Assembly (NCBI RefSeq): GCF_023509035.1
Contig: NZ_CP075583.1
Location: 1,922,001-1,986,000 of the forward strand
Reading direction: 5' to 3'
Origin: Janthinobacterium lividum
GTDB lineage: Bacteria; Pseudomonadota; Gammaproteobacteria; Burkholderiales; Burkholderiaceae_D
DNA length: 64,000 nucleotides
Shown here: piece after piece, positions 48,172 through 58,409 of the stretch
How positions within the stretch are numbered: the stretch's first letter is position 1
Layout of the letters: every line of letters starts with the position of its first letter
Position numbers and translations under genes: made by a program
The notes under the pieces: generated by a model
What the model was told of the DNA's origin: nothing
The model's database searches: none
The model's input: only the letters and a program-made list of their open reading frames with translations

Positions 48172-50273
48172 TATGCCGCCAGCTTGGAAATGTCGGCCAC
48201 GCGGTTCATCATGCCGTGCAAGGACGACAGCAAGGCCAGGCGGTTGTTGCGCAGGGCGACATCCTCGGCCATCACCATCACGTCATTGAAGAAGCCATCG
48301 ACATTGTCACGCAGCTGCGCCAGCGTTTGCAGGGTGCTGGTAAAATCGCCCTTGGCAAAGGCCGCGTCGACTTCCGGCTGCACGCGCGAGACGGCGGCGG
48401 CGAGTTTTTTCTCCGCTTCGTCCTGCAGCAGCGCCACCCTGACGCCAGTGTCAGCGACCAGCTTGAGCGCTTCCTCGTTCTTTTTCAGGATGTTCGTGAT
48501 GCGCTTGTTGGCGGCTGCCAGCGAGGCGCTTTCCGGCAAGGCGGCAAACGCCTGCACGGCTTCCAGGCGCTGCACGATGTCGTCCAGGCGATCCGGGTTT
48601 TGCGCCACGACGGCTTCGATTTCATTCGGCGAGAAACCGCGCTCGCGCAGGATGCCGCGCAAGCGGTCCAGCATGAAGGTGGTGACGTCCGCGACCGGAT
48701 CCTTAAAGCCGGGAATGGCTGCGAATTGCGCGGCCGCATCCGCCAGCAAGCCCTGGATCGACAAAGGCAAACGCTTTTCCAGCAGCATGCGCAGCACGCC
48801 CAGGGCGTGGCGGCGCAGCGCGAACGGATCCTTGTCGCCCGTCGGCGCCAGGCCGATGGACCAGATGCCGACCAGGGTTTCGAGCTTGTCGGCCAGGGCC
48901 ACGGCGGTCCCGGTGGCGGTCGATGGCAGGCTGTCGCCGGCAAAGCGCGGCTGGTAGTGCTCGGAGGCGGCCAGCGCCACTTCTTCCGGCTCGCCGTCAT
49001 GGCGCGCGTAATACGTGCCCATGATGCCTTGCAGCTCGGGGAATTCGCCCACCATGTCGGTCAGCAAATCGGCCTTGGCCAGCAGTGCGCCACGTTCGGC
49101 CAGGGTCACGTCGCCACCCAATTTTGCCGCGATGGTGCCGGCCAGCGACTTGACGCGCTCTGTGCGTGCCGCTTGCGTGCCCAGTTTGTTGTGGTAGACG
49201 ACGTTGGCCAGCAGTGGCAGACGCGATGCCAGGGTCTTCTTTTTGTCCTGCTCGAAGAAGAACTTGGCGTCGGACAGGCGCGGGCGCACGACGCGCTCGT
49301 TGCCGCCGATGATGTGTTCTGGCGTATCCGTCTCGATGTTCGAGACGATCAGGAAGCGCGAGCGCAGCTTGCCTTCGCTGTCGGTCAGCGCAAAATATTT
49401 CTGGTTCGTCTGCATGGTCAGGATCAGGCATTCCTGCGGCACGGCCAGGAATTCTTCCTCGAAGTGGCACTCATACACGACCGGCCATTCGACCAGCGCG
49501 GTGACTTCGTCGAGCAGCGCTTCAGGCATCAGCACCTGGTCGGCGCCGGCCTTGTCCAGCAACTGGGCACGGATGCGCTCCTTGCGTTCCTCGTTGCTGG
49601 CGATGACGCTGGCGTTGAGGATCAGGGACGGCGCATAGTTTTCCGCGTGCGCGATGGTGATCGGCGCGCCGTCGGTGAGGAAGCGGTGGCCCAGGGTGGT
49701 GCGGCCTGCGCTGAGTCCCAGCAGGGTCAGAGGCAGGATATTGATGCCGTGCAGGGCGATCAGGCTGTGGGCCGGACGCACGAATTGCACGGTCGTGCCG
49801 TCCGGGCGCTGATAGCTCATCAGTTTTGGAATCGGCAGTTTGGCGGCCGATTCCATCAAGGCCGCCTGTGCGCCAGTTTCCAGTTTGCTGCCTGGTGCCG
49901 TGTACGTGTAGAAGAAGCTTTCGGCCTTGCCGTCGGCGGCGCGTTCCAGCTCGGCCACCGTCAGCTCGGGGAAGCCCAGCGCGGCCAGTTTCTTGGCCAG
50001 CGGGGGCGTGCCGTTGCCATTCGCGTCCAGCGCCACGGAGACGGGCAAGACTTTTTCGCGGATGGACTTATCGGGCGAGACTTCGCGCACGTTGGTGATG
50101 GAGACGGCCAGGCGGCGCGGCGTGGCGTAGCTGGTGGCGACGCTGTCGGCTTCCAGGAAGTCGCGCGCTTTCAGGCCGTTGACGATGCCGGCCGTGAAGG
50201 CGGCGCCCAGTTTGGCCAGCGCTTTCGGCGGCAATTCTTCGGTCAGCAGTTCAATGAGCAGTGTTTGGTTCAT
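48171..50273 (-). CDS. glyS: Glycine--tRNA ligase, beta subunit
   Basis: The large subunit of the tetrameric alpha2-beta2 glycyl-tRNA synthetase; it binds tRNA and carries the C-terminal anticodon-binding domain. The 700-residue chain starts [20 protein letters not shown], has [11 protein letters not shown] near residue 50, [20 protein letters not shown], and [19 protein letters not shown]. Length is typical. glyQ lies 39 bases upstream on the same strand. Confidence 0.98.
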   Translation of the reverse strand: MNQTLLIELLTEELPPKALAKLGAAFTAGIVNGLKARDFLEADSVATSYATPRRLAVSITNVREVSPDKSIREKVLPVSVALDANGNGTPPLAKKLAALGFPELTVAELERAADGKAESFFYTYTAPGSKLETGAQAALMESAAKLPIPKLMSYQRPDGTTVQFVRPAHSLIALHGINILPLTLLGLSAGRTTLGHRFLTDGAPITIAHAENYAPSLILNASVIASNEERKERIRAQLLDKAGADQVLMPEALLDEVTALVEWPVVYECHFEEEFLAVPQECLILTMQTNQKYFALTDSEGKLRSRFLIVSNIETDTPEHIIGGNERVVRPRLSDAKFFFEQDKKKTLASRLPLLANVVYHNKLGTQAARTERVKSLAGTIAAKLGGDVTLAERGALLAKADLLTDMVGEFPELQGIMGTYYARHDGEPEEVALAASEHYQPRFAGDSLPSTATGTAVALADKLETLVGIWSIGLAPTGDKDPFALRRHALGVLRMLLEKRLPLSIQGLLADAAAQFAAIPGFKDPVADVTTFMLDRLRGILRERGFSPNEIEAVVAQNPDRLDDIVQRLEAVQAFAALPESASLAAANKRITNILKKNEEALKLVADTGVRVALLQDEAEKKLAAAVSRVQPEVDAAFAKGDFTSTLQTLAQLRDNVDGFFNDVMVMAEDVALRNNRLALLSSLHGMMNRVADISKLAA

Positions 50274-50312
50274 GGTGTTCTTGTCTGGTACGGCGGTGTA
50301 TGAGCTAGGTGA

Positions 50313-51230
50313 TCAAGCGGCGGCGAGTTGGTCTGCGGCAGGCAGCATCGGGAAACCGAGGCGCTCGCGCGAGTCGTAATACGCTTGCGCCACCAGGCGC
50401 GACAGGGTGCGCACGCGGCCGATGTAGGCGGCGCGTTCCGTCACCGAGATGGCGCCGCGCGCATCGAGCATGTTGAAGCTGTGCGACGCCTTCATGATCT
50501 TTTCATAGGCGGGCAAGGTCAGTTGCAGCTCGATCAGGCGCTTGGCTTCCGCCTCGTAGTTGCCGAACTGTTCGAACAGCAGGTCCGTATTCGCGTGCTC
50601 GAAGTTGTAGGTCGACTGTTCCACCTCGTTCTGGTGGAAGACGTCGCCGTAGGTCAGCTTCTTCGTGACGCCGTTCTCTTCCCACTCCGTCCACACCAGG
50701 TCGTACACGTTTTCCACGCCCTGGAGATACATGGCCAGGCGTTCGATGCCGTAGGTGATTTCGCCCAGCACGGGCTTGCAATCGAGGCCGCCCACTTGCT
50801 GGAAGTAGGTAAATTGGGTCACTTCCATGCCGTTCAGCCAGACTTCCCAGCCCAGGCCCCAGGCGCCCAGGGTCGGGCTTTCCCAGTCGTCTTCGACGAA
50901 GCGCACGTCATTCTGCTTCAAGTCCAGGCCCAGTGCGGCCAGCGAACCCAGATACAGGTCGAGGATGTTTTCCGGCGCCGGCTTCAAGACCACCTGGTAC
51001 TGGTAGTAGTGCTGCATGCGGTTCGGGTTTTCGCCATAGCGGCCATCTTTCGGGCGGCGCGACGGCTGCACATACGCGGCGCGCCACGGTTCCGGGCCGA
51101 TCGCGCGCAGGAAGGTACCTGTGTGGAAGGTGCCGGCGCCGACTTCCATGTCGTAAGGCTGGAGCAGGGCGCAACCTTGCTTGTCCCAATAGGTTTGCAA
51201 GGTCAGGATAATTTGTTGAAATGTGAGCAT
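50313..51230 (-). CDS. glyQ: Glycine--tRNA ligase, alpha subunit
   Basis: The catalytic subunit that activates glycine. The 305-residue protein starts [20 protein letters not shown] and has [40 protein letters not shown], and [20 protein letters not shown]. It ends in an Ala-rich tail. It pairs with glyS downstream. lnt lies 147 bases upstream on the same strand, the region likely holding a glyQS promoter. Confidence 0.98.
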   Translation of the reverse strand: MLTFQQIILTLQTYWDKQGCALLQPYDMEVGAGTFHTGTFLRAIGPEPWRAAYVQPSRRPKDGRYGENPNRMQHYYQYQVVLKPAPENILDLYLGSLAALGLDLKQNDVRFVEDDWESPTLGAWGLGWEVWLNGMEVTQFTYFQQVGGLDCKPVLGEITYGIERLAMYLQGVENVYDLVWTEWEENGVTKKLTYGDVFHQNEVEQSTYNFEHANTDLLFEQFGNYEAEAKRLIELQLTLPAYEKIMKASHSFNMLDARGAISVTERAAYIGRVRTLSRLVAQAYYDSRERLGFPMLPAADQLAAA

Positions 51231-51377
51231 CGTATGAGTTCGCCGCGCGGGAGCCTGCGCGCTGTAAGGGTTTGCTTGAAGCCCGGGCGCATGCTTGGAA
51301 GCGCGTCCGGGCCGGGGTTTTGCTAATTTTAGCGGTTTTTACGGACCCACTGTGACTCTTCGGACAATATCGGCCGC

Positions 51378-52958
51378 TTATTGCTGCCCGGCGCGGCCAC
51401 GGCGGGCGGCGCGCGACAGCAGGAAGGCCGCCAGCAGGGCCAGTGCGGCCATGGCCAGCACCAGTTTATTGCCATACAGAATGTATGGCGTCATGCCGCC
51501 CATGCCCTGCACCTTGGCCGCCAGGGTGGCTTGCTGTTCCGGCGGCAGCAGGCTTTGCACCACGCCCTTGCCGTCGATGACGGCGGTGGCGCCCGTATTC
51601 GTTGAGCGCAGCATGGGGCGGCCCGTTTCCAGGCTGCGCATCTGTGAAATCTGCAAATGCTGCGGGATGGCGATCGAGTCGCCAAACCAGGCCAGGTTCG
51701 AGATATTCAGCAGTACGGACGCCGACTGCTTGCCATGGCGGTGGGCGCTGGCCAGCTGGCCGGCGATTTCTTCGCCAAACAAGTCTTCGTAGCAGATATT
51801 CGGTAGCACCAGCTGGTCGCGCACCTGGAGCGGCGCCTGCACCTCGGCGCCGCGGCCCATGTCGCCCAGCGGGATGGCCATCATGGCGACAAACCAGTGC
51901 AGGCCGGGCGGCACGAATTCGCCGAACGGCACCAGATGGTGCTTGCGGTACTGGTAGTACGGTCCTGGCGTGCCGTTGGGCGTGATCCCCAGCGCCGCAT
52001 TGTAGAAGCGCTGCTGTTCGTCGAGCACGGGCATGCCGACCAGGATCGTGCTGCCCGTCTGCTGCGCGTACGTGCCCAGGCTATCGAGGTAGCCGGGCGG
52101 CAGCTGGTGCGGCAGCACGGTGACGGCCGTTTCCGGCGTGGCGATCAGGTCGGCCGGCGCGCTGGTGATGGCGCTCTGGTACATTTGCAAGGCGCCCAGC
52201 ACGAAGCCGGGATCGAATTTCTGCTGCTGCGGCACATTGCCCTGCAACAGGCGCACCGTGATCGGACGTCCGACCGGGTGGGTCCAGTTCACGTATTGCA
52301 GGCCAACGCCGGCCGCGTACAGCGCGATGACGCCGCCCAGCGCGCTCCAGCGCGTGCGGTGCGTCAGCAGTAGCAGGGTGCCGGCGGACAGGGCCGCCAG
52401 CCAGCCCAGGCCATACGCGCCGACGATGGGGGCAAAGCCGGCCAGCGGGCTCGTATTGTGGGCGTAGCCGGTGGCCAGCCACGGGAAACCCGTAAACAGC
52501 CAGCCGCGCGTCCATTCGAACAGGGTCCATGTCGCAGGCAGCACCAGCAGGGTCATGGCGGGCAGGGACAGCACCCAGCGCTGGCGCAGCCAGGCGGCCG
52601 CTCCCATGGCCAGGGCCACGTAAATGGCCATCAGCAGGGCCAGCAGGGCCACGGCAATGACCGCCAGCGGCGCGGCCATGTCGCCATAGCGGTGCATGGA
52701 GATATACAGCCAGTGCGTGCCGGCCGCGCACCAGCCGAAGCCGTAGGCCCAGCCGATCAACGCGCCGCTTTTCACGCTGGACCCGCGCAGTACTTGGTAG
52801 AACAGCACGCCCAGGCTGAGGATTTGCAAGGGCCAGTAGCCGAAAGGGGCGAACGCCAGCACGGCGACGGCGCCGGCAACGGCAGCAGTCAGCATGCGCG
52901 CCCACGTGCTGCGGGGCGGTTTGGCGGGGGCGTTGGGATCTGAGCGTCTGAAACGCAT
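51378..52958 (-). CDS. lnt: Apolipoprotein N-acyltransferase
   Basis: Lnt adds the third acyl chain to bacterial lipoproteins at the inner membrane. The 526-residue protein has about six to seven N-terminal membrane helices and a periplasmic nitrilase-type domain with the Glu-Lys-Cys triad: ATPETAVTVLPHQ, QYRKHHLVPFGEFVPPG, and LPNICYEDLFGEEIA. A last helix precedes RAARRGRAGQQ. It follows corC by 16 bases; a corC-lnt pair is usual in proteobacteria. Confidence 0.96.
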   Translation of the reverse strand: MRFRRSDPNAPAKPPRSTWARMLTAAVAGAVAVLAFAPFGYWPLQILSLGVLFYQVLRGSSVKSGALIGWAYGFGWCAAGTHWLYISMHRYGDMAAPLAVIAVALLALLMAIYVALAMGAAAWLRQRWVLSLPAMTLLVLPATWTLFEWTRGWLFTGFPWLATGYAHNTSPLAGFAPIVGAYGLGWLAALSAGTLLLLTHRTRWSALGGVIALYAAGVGLQYVNWTHPVGRPITVRLLQGNVPQQQKFDPGFVLGALQMYQSAITSAPADLIATPETAVTVLPHQLPPGYLDSLGTYAQQTGSTILVGMPVLDEQQRFYNAALGITPNGTPGPYYQYRKHHLVPFGEFVPPGLHWFVAMMAIPLGDMGRGAEVQAPLQVRDQLVLPNICYEDLFGEEIAGQLASAHRHGKQSASVLLNISNLAWFGDSIAIPQHLQISQMRSLETGRPMLRSTNTGATAVIDGKGVVQSLLPPEQQATLAAKVQGMGGMTPYILYGNKLVLAMAALALLAAFLLSRAARRGRAGQQ

Positions 52959-52974
52959 TTACAGCACGCGCATG

Positions 52975-53853
52975 TCAGAGTTCCAGTTCCGGCACATTGG
53001 GCAGGCGCTCGACGAGCAGCACGTGCACCTGGCGCGCATCCGCGCGCAGCACCTCGAAGCGCAGATTGCCCAGGTCGAAAATATCGCCCTTGTGCGCCAT
53101 GCGGCCCAGGTACTTCGAAACGAGGCCGCCGATGGTGTCGACATCGTCGTCCACCAGGTGGCTGCCCACTTCTTCGTTGAACTGTTCGATCTCGGTCAGC
53201 GCCTTGACACGCCAGCGGGGGCCGAACTGGCCTTCCTTGAGCGAGAGGATATTGTCCTCGGCTTCGTCGAAGTCGTATTCGTCCTCGATATCGCCGACGA
53301 TCTGTTCCAGCACGTCTTCGATGGTGATCAGGCCGGCGACGCCGCTGTATTCATCGACGACGATGGCCATGTGATTGTGGTTGGCGCGGAAATCGCGCAG
53401 CAGCACATTCAGGCGTTTCGATTCGGGGATGAAGATGGCGGGGCGCAGCATGTCGCGCACGTCGAAAGTTTCTTCTGCGTAATAACGCAGCAAGTCTTTC
53501 GCCAGCAGGATACCGATGACCTTGTCGCGCTCGCCTTCGATCGCGGGGAAGCGCGAGTGGGCGGTGGACAGGACTTCCGGCATCCATTCCTCGATCGGCT
53601 TGCTGATGTCGATGACATCCATCTGCGAACGGGGAATCATGATGTCGCGCGCACAGAGATCCGATACCTGGAACACGCCTTCGATCATCGACAGGGCGTC
53701 GGCGTCGATCAGCTTGCGTTCATGCGCATCGTGTAGAACTTCGAGCAATTCTGCACGGTTCTCTGGCTCGGGGGATATGAGTGCGGTCAGGCGTTCAAAC
53801 AGTGACCGGTGGGGCTTGACGTCAGTTCTGACGCCACTAGGGTGCTCGGGCAT
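52975..53853 (-). CDS. corC: CorC/HlyC-family CBS-domain protein
   Basis: A 292-residue soluble protein with two CBS domains (around DIMIPRSQMDVIDISKPIEE and VVDEYSGVAGLITIEDVLEQ) and a C-terminal transporter-associated domain. It lacks the DUF21 membrane part, as in E. coli CorC, which is linked to Mg2+/Co2+ efflux and CorA function. corA lies elsewhere in this window (13881). It starts MPEHPSGVRTDVKPHRSLFE. Confidence 0.94.
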   Translation of the reverse strand: MPEHPSGVRTDVKPHRSLFERLTALISPEPENRAELLEVLHDAHERKLIDADALSMIEGVFQVSDLCARDIMIPRSQMDVIDISKPIEEWMPEVLSTAHSRFPAIEGERDKVIGILLAKDLLRYYAEETFDVRDMLRPAIFIPESKRLNVLLRDFRANHNHMAIVVDEYSGVAGLITIEDVLEQIVGDIEDEYDFDEAEDNILSLKEGQFGPRWRVKALTEIEQFNEEVGSHLVDDDVDTIGGLVSKYLGRMAHKGDIFDLGNLRFEVLRADARQVHVLLVERLPNVPELEL

Positions 53854-53970
53854 AGGAGGCGTGAGCCGTTGTTGCGAAGGGATATAGGATACACCAAAAG
53901 TGGGGGAATACCGGATTTCCCCGCTTTTGATGCAAATTTAATACGTTTAAGTGCGCCGTTGCGCGATCTT

Positions 53971-54393
53971 TTACGCCGCTTCTTGGCCCAGCACGCGCGC
54001 GCGTAAGGCCGCTACGTCCGCCTGCCAGTCGGCGAAATGCTCGCTGTCCTGCCATAGCTGGCGCAGTTCCGACGCTTCCGCGCCGATCTTGTCGAACGCC
54101 AGGCGCGCCTTTTCCAGCAGCGGTGGCGTGACTTTCTTCTTGCAGGCGGCGACCCATTCGTCCACTTCCGCGGTGGCCGGGTCGTCCTCGCCCGGCTTGC
54201 CCAGGAGGCGCGCGATCACTTCCAGCGCGGCCAGCGCCTCGGCGGCGAACGGCGCTTCCAGCTCCGCTTCCGTGCTGTCGATGACATTGTCGAGCGTCGT
54301 CTCGACCAATTCCAGGGTTTTATATTCGTGCAAATCCTGCGCCCAATCCATGGCGTAGTCGTTGCCGAAGGCGTCGGTGGCCCAGGTTCCCAT
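53971..54393 (-). CDS. DUF4259-domain protein
   Basis: A 140-residue acidic protein starting MGTWATDAFGNDYAMDWAQDL, the signature N terminus of DUF4259 (MGTWGxGxFxND). The rest is helical with many Ala/Glu residues. Function is unknown. It lies between ybeY (4 bases away) and corC in the same direction. The frame is open upstream but overlaps ybeY, and the MGTW motif fixes the ATG at 54393. Confidence 0.87.
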   Translation of the reverse strand: MGTWATDAFGNDYAMDWAQDLHEYKTLELVETTLDNVIDSTEAELEAPFAAEALAALEVIARLLGKPGEDDPATAEVDEWVAACKKKVTPPLLEKARLAFDKIGAEASELRQLWQDSEHFADWQADVAALRARVLGQEAA

Positions 54394-54397
54394 GGTC

Positions 54398-54862
54398 TTA
54401 CTCCTTGTACGGGTCGGTAATGCCGAGTTTCGCGAGGATTTCCGTTTCCAGGCCCTCCATCTCGGTGGCTTCCTCGTCATCCATGTGGTCGTAGCCCTGC
54501 GCATGCAGCACGCCGTGCACGATCAAATGGGCCGTGTGCTCTTCCACGCTCTTCTTTTGTTCTTGCGCTTCCTTTTCCAGCACGTCCGTGCACAGGATGA
54601 TGTCGGCGCGCGTAGGCTCGTCGTCGCTTAACTCTTCGCCTTCGTTGTAGGCGAACGTCAGCACGTTGGTGGCGTAGTCCTTTTCGCGGTAGTCGCGGTT
54701 CAGGCTGCGGCCTTCTTCCGCATCGACGAAGCGGATGGTGAATTCGGCCGGGGCAAACAGGGCCGCCTTGACCCAGCGGCGCACTTTCGGCCGCGTGATC
54801 AGGGTTTCCAGGCGGGCATCCGGGTATTGCACGGACAGGGACAGTTTATTTTTTTCGGACAT
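54398..54862 (-). CDS. ybeY: Endoribonuclease YbeY
   Basis: YbeY is a zinc RNase needed for 16S rRNA 3' maturation and ribosome quality control. The 154-residue protein has [20 protein letters not shown], the HxxxHxxxxxH zinc motif, and [20 protein letters not shown] upstream of it. Its start overlaps the end of phoH by 17 bases. ybeY after phoH is nearly universal in proteobacteria. Confidence 0.96.
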   Translation of the reverse strand: MSEKNKLSLSVQYPDARLETLITRPKVRRWVKAALFAPAEFTIRFVDAEEGRSLNRDYREKDYATNVLTFAYNEGEELSDDEPTRADIILCTDVLEKEAQEQKKSVEEHTAHLIVHGVLHAQGYDHMDDEEATEMEGLETEILAKLGITDPYKE

Positions 54863-55911
54863 TTTTGGCGGCAGCTGGTTTCAATAAGGGGAGTAACTGG
54901 GCGGCGTTGGCGCCGGCCGCTTGCGCCGTTTCATAGGCGTCGACGATGCGCGCGACGAGCGGGTGGCGCACCACGTCGGTGCTGTTAAATTGTGTGAAGC
55001 CGATGCCGCGTACGTCTTTCAATACGTGCACGGCGTCGATCAGGCCGCTCGTCTGGCTCTTGTGCAGGTCGACTTGCGTCACGTCGCCCGTCACCACGGC
55101 CTTGCTGCCAAAGCCGATGCGCGTCAAGAACATCTTCATCTGTTCGACGGTGGTGTTTTGCGCTTCATCGAGGATGACGAAGGCGTGGTTCAGGGTGCGC
55201 CCGCGCATGTAGGCCAGCGGGGCGATCTCGATCACCTGTTTTTCGAACAGTTTTTGCGTGCGGTCAAAGCCCAGCAAATCGTACAGCGCGTCGTACAGGG
55301 GACGCAGATACGGGTCGACCTTTTTGCGCCAGGTCGCCCGGCAGGAAGCCCAGGCGTTCGCCCGCTTCGACGGCGGGGCGCGTGAGGATGATGCGTTTGA
55401 CGGCGTCGCGTTCGAGCGCGTCGACGGCGCAGGCGACGGCCAGATAGGTTTTACCCGTGCCGGCAGGACCCACGCCGAAGCTGATGTCGTGTTCGAGGAT
55501 GTCGCGCAGGTAGGCAATCTGGTGCGGGGTGCGTCCGCGCAGGTCGCTGCGGCGGGTTTTCAGCACGGGACTGGCGATGTCCGGTTCGACGAAAGTGCTG
55601 ATGGGCGCATTGGCGTGGTGTTCCGAGGCGGCGGACAGGCCCGCGCGCTGTTCGACCAGGGCCAGCTGCACTTCTTCCAGCGGCACGACCTTGTTGGCGA
55701 TGGCGTAGAACTGTTCGAGGATTTCCACGGCGCGCTCGGCATTGCTGCCGCCGACGATGAATTTCTCGCCGCGGCGGAAGATCGTCACGTCGAGGGCGGC
55801 GGAAATCTGGCGCAGGTTTTCATCGAGCGGTCCGCACAGGTGCGCCAGGCGCGTGTTGTCCAGCGGCTCGGGGGTGAAGTAATGCGGCTGTATCGGGGCT
55901 TTGGTTTTCAA
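54846..55911 (-). pseudogene. ybeZ: PhoH-family ATPase (YbeZ), frameshifted
   Basis: A P-loop ATPase of the PhoH family, partner of YbeY in RNA metabolism. The N-terminal part starts with TTG at 55911 ([19 protein letters not shown]), overlapping the miaB stop as TTGA, and has Walker [20 protein letters not shown]. It breaks after [11 protein letters not shown]. The C-terminal part continues [19 protein letters not shown] with Walker [21 protein letters not shown]. The shift is a run of five T on the plus strand (55321-55325); four would give one frame of 354 residues. Likely a sequencing error. Confidence 0.9.
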
Positions 55912-57276
55912 CTGGCTCTTTTCAATGCGGGTGCGCTGGCGACGAGTTCGCCGCGCAGGGTGTAGGAATGGCTTTCGGTGATGCGCACGTCGACCAGTTG
56001 GCCGACCAGCTGCAGCGCGTCCGGGCCGGCGTCGAAATTGACCACGCGGTTGTTTTTCGGTGCGGCCTTGCAGCTCGCTGTCGTCCGTATCCTTTTTGGA
56101 GCGGCCTTCGACGAGGATGGTTTGCACCGTGCCCACCATGGCCAGGCTGTATTTGCGCGTGTTGGCGTCGATGGCCGCCTGCAACTGCTGCAAACGGGCC
56201 AGCTTGACGTCATGCGGCGTATCGTCTTCCAGGCTGGCGGCGGGTGTGCCGGGGCGCTTGCTGAAGATGAAACTGTAGCTGTTGTCGAAGCCGACGTCCG
56301 CGATCAGCTTCATCATGGCGTCGAAATCGGCCTGGGTCTCGCCAGGGAAACCGACGATGAAGTCAGACGAAATGGCCATGTTCGGGCGCACGGCGCGAAT
56401 GCGGCGGATGATGGACTTGTATTCGAGGCCCGTGTAGCCGCGCTTCATGGCGCCGAGGATCTTGTCGGAGCCGTGCTGCGCCGGCAGGTACAGATGGTCG
56501 ACCAGCTGCGGGATCTTCGCGTAGGCGTCGATCAGGCGCTGCGTGAATTCCTTCGGATGGCTGGTGACGAAGCGCATGCGTTCGATGCCGGGAATGTCGG
56601 CCACGTATTCGAGCAGCAGGGCGAAGTCGGCAATGTCTCCGCCTTCCATCGCGCCGCGGTAGGCGTTCACGTTTTGCCCCAGCAGGGTGATTTCCTTGAC
56701 GCCCTGGGCGGCCAGGCCCGCCACTTCCGTCAGCACGTCCTCGAAGCGGCGCGACACTTCCTCGCCGCGCGTGTAGGGCACGACGCAGTAGCTGCAGTAT
56801 TTGCTGCAGCCTTCCATGATGGAGACGAACGCCGAAGCGCCTTCCACCTTGGCCGGCGGCATGTGGTCGAACTTTTCGATTTCCGGGAAGCTGATGTCCA
56901 CCTGCGAGGCGCCGCTCGAACGGCGCAGTTCGATCATTTGCGGCAGGCGGTGCAGGGTTTGCGGGCCGAAGACCATGTCGACATACGGCGCGCGCTTGAC
57001 GATGGCGTCGCCTTCCTGCGACGCCACGCAGCCGCCCACGCCGATCAAGAGGTGCGGCTTGGCCAGTTTCAGCTCGCGCAAACGGCCCAGGTCGGAAAAC
57101 ACTTTTTCCTGTGCCTTTTCGCGCACGGAGCAAGTGTTGAGCAGGATCACATCGGCATCTTCCGGCGTGTCGGTGCGCACCAGGCCATCGGAAGCGCCCA
57201 GCACGTCGGCCATCTTGTCCGAGTCGTACTCGTTCATTTGGCAGCCGAAGGTTTTAATGAATACTTTTTTCTGCAT
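55908..57276 (-). pseudogene. miaB: tRNA-2-methylthio-N6-dimethylallyladenosine synthase, frameshifted near the C terminus
   Basis: MiaB adds the methylthio group to i6A37 of tRNAs using two [4Fe-4S] clusters and radical SAM chemistry. The protein starts [20 protein letters not shown]; MTTase Cys lie in [18 protein letters not shown] and GVGGCVASQ; the radical-SAM motif is [18 protein letters not shown]. The TRAM domain is broken at a run of five T on the plus strand (56053-56057). With four, [20 protein letters not shown] continues to the stop at 55908, 455 residues in all. As read, the frame runs on into phoH. Confidence 0.93.
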
Positions 57277-57941
57277 GGAGTCGGGTGCTTATCGGTAAAT
57301 GTGGCGGCAAATAAGTGTGGCAAATGAGTGTGGCGGAAAATAAGCTGCGCAGGGGGCTTGCGCTGTGCGCTGCCCGGGGTGGAAGGCGGCGGTTGAGCGA
57401 CCAGGCGCCTCTGGCTTCCCGCTGGCAGGTTCGCTGCAAGTTCTGGCCATAGTTTAGCGTAAATCGCCGGGGCGGGCCATGTTGTGCTTACCTTGCCGAC
57501 AAGGTTGTCGCCTGCTTATGCCGCTATCTGTCGTGATGCTTAAAAGCATTTATTGCCGTACGACACCATTGATTTGTAACAAGTTGCTGCAAAGCCTTGT
57601 GCGCGCGCGCTGGCATCCTAATGTGTTGAAATGGCATCGTTGCCAAGCCAACTAGCAGCTTGATTGATATTTAACAATCAGGAAGTTTGCGCGAGGCGCA
57701 GATGCGGCGTGTTTGGGCTAGTATATTGTCTTATATGCAATTCACGTCGGTGAATTGCACGTGCTTTTACTCACGCGGCAAGTTGCGTACGTTGGCTGGG
57801 CGTGGCTGTGCGAGTCCTGTGCAGGCAGTGCGATAAGAGGGGAGGGCTGAATAAGTTGGAAAGACGTTTATTTGAACACTCTAAGCCAGCCTTAAGTTCG
57901 TATCGGCATTATTTTCTACATTCACCAGACGAGGAAAAATC
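57277..57941. other. Long intergenic region between miaB and the small HTH gene
   Basis: 665 bases between divergent genes with no convincing coding sequence, AT-richer than its flanks from about 57530 to 57940. It holds several inverted repeats: ACCTTG/CAAGGT (57490-57505), ATGCTT/AAGCAT (57536-57549), TGATTG/CAATCA (57661-57680) and the strong 9-base one at 57737-57758. It must carry the miaB and HTH-gene promoters, and a long leader RNA for the HTH gene is possible. Confidence 0.5.
57737..57758. promoter_or_regulatory. Perfect 9-base inverted repeat upstream of the HTH gene
   Basis: GCAATTCAC (57737-57745) and GTGAATTGC (57750-57758) are exact reverse complements separated by GTCG. The 22-base dyad lies about 184 bases before the HTH gene's ATG. 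It has the size and symmetry of an operator for a dimeric regulator, but it could also be an RNA hairpin if transcription starts upstream. Confidence 0.5.
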
Positions 57942-58268
57942 ATGGCACATCATGCATTAGCATCGCAAGAGACTTACAACCCGAATCACCTGCTGGATAT
58001 TCTGCTGAGCAAGATGCAGCTGAAAAACGATGCGGCCCTGTCGCGTCTGCTCGAAGTGGCGCCACCCGTCATCAGCAAGATTCGCCACCACCGCTTGCCG
58101 GTCGGCGCCTCGCTGCTGATCCGCATGCACGAAGTGACGGGCATGAGCATCCGTGACTTGCGTGACTTGATGGGCGACCGCCGCACCAAGTATCGTCTGT
58201 CTGACGCCCAGGGCCGTCCAAAAGCGGAAGACCGCGGCGATGCGCAAGAATCGAATTACGCGCACTGA
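57942..58268 (+). CDS. Small helix-turn-helix (Cro/C1-like) protein
   Basis: A 108-residue protein starting MAHHALASQETYNPNHLLDI. Residues about 18-75 fit an XRE/Cro-type DNA-binding fold: LLSKMQLKNDAALSRLLEVA, PPVISKIRHHRLPVGASLLI, RMHEVTGMSIRDLRDLMG. The tail is polar and Arg-rich. No partner gene or toxin-antitoxin neighbour is visible, so it is a stand-alone putative regulator. GAGGAAAAA precedes the ATG, and a clear hairpin follows the gene. Confidence 0.85.
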   Translation: MAHHALASQETYNPNHLLDILLSKMQLKNDAALSRLLEVAPPVISKIRHHRLPVGASLLIRMHEVTGMSIRDLRDLMGDRRTKYRLSDAQGRPKAEDRGDAQESNYAH

Positions 58269-58363
58269 TGTGGCGGTTGTACGCTGACTGTGCCGCTTGC
58301 GTAGCTGCTGGCGGCAACAGGCTGGCGTGGACCGGGCAGCATGGATACACCGCAGTACCCCTG

Positions 58364-58391
58364 ACGGCTTTCGCTACGCAGCGAGAGCCGT
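58364..58391. terminator. Terminator-like hairpin between convergent genes
   Basis: ACGGCTTTCGCT (58364-58375) and AGCGAGAGCCGT (58380-58391) form a 12-base stem with a single G-T pair and a 4-base ACGC loop. TTGCGTTTG follows on the plus strand. It lies 95 bases after the HTH gene and 18 bases before the stop of the opposite HDOD gene, so it may serve both. Confidence 0.62.
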
Positions 58392-58409
58392 TTGCGTTTG
58401 CGGCAGTGC

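Noticed and set aside
48216..50303. 695-codon plus-strand frame opposite glyS
   Set aside because: Exact shadow of glyS with repetitive Gln/Arg/His composition and no domain.
51281..51312. Hairpin GCCCGG...CCGGGC between lnt and glyQ as a terminator
   Set aside because: The stem is interrupted and no T-tract follows on the minus strand, the direction of both genes; it may just be GC-rich sequence.
55264..57276. A genuine MiaB-PhoH fusion enzyme
   Set aside because: Requires reading through a scrambled TRAM domain; single-base correction of two T5 runs gives two normal genes with a standard overlap.
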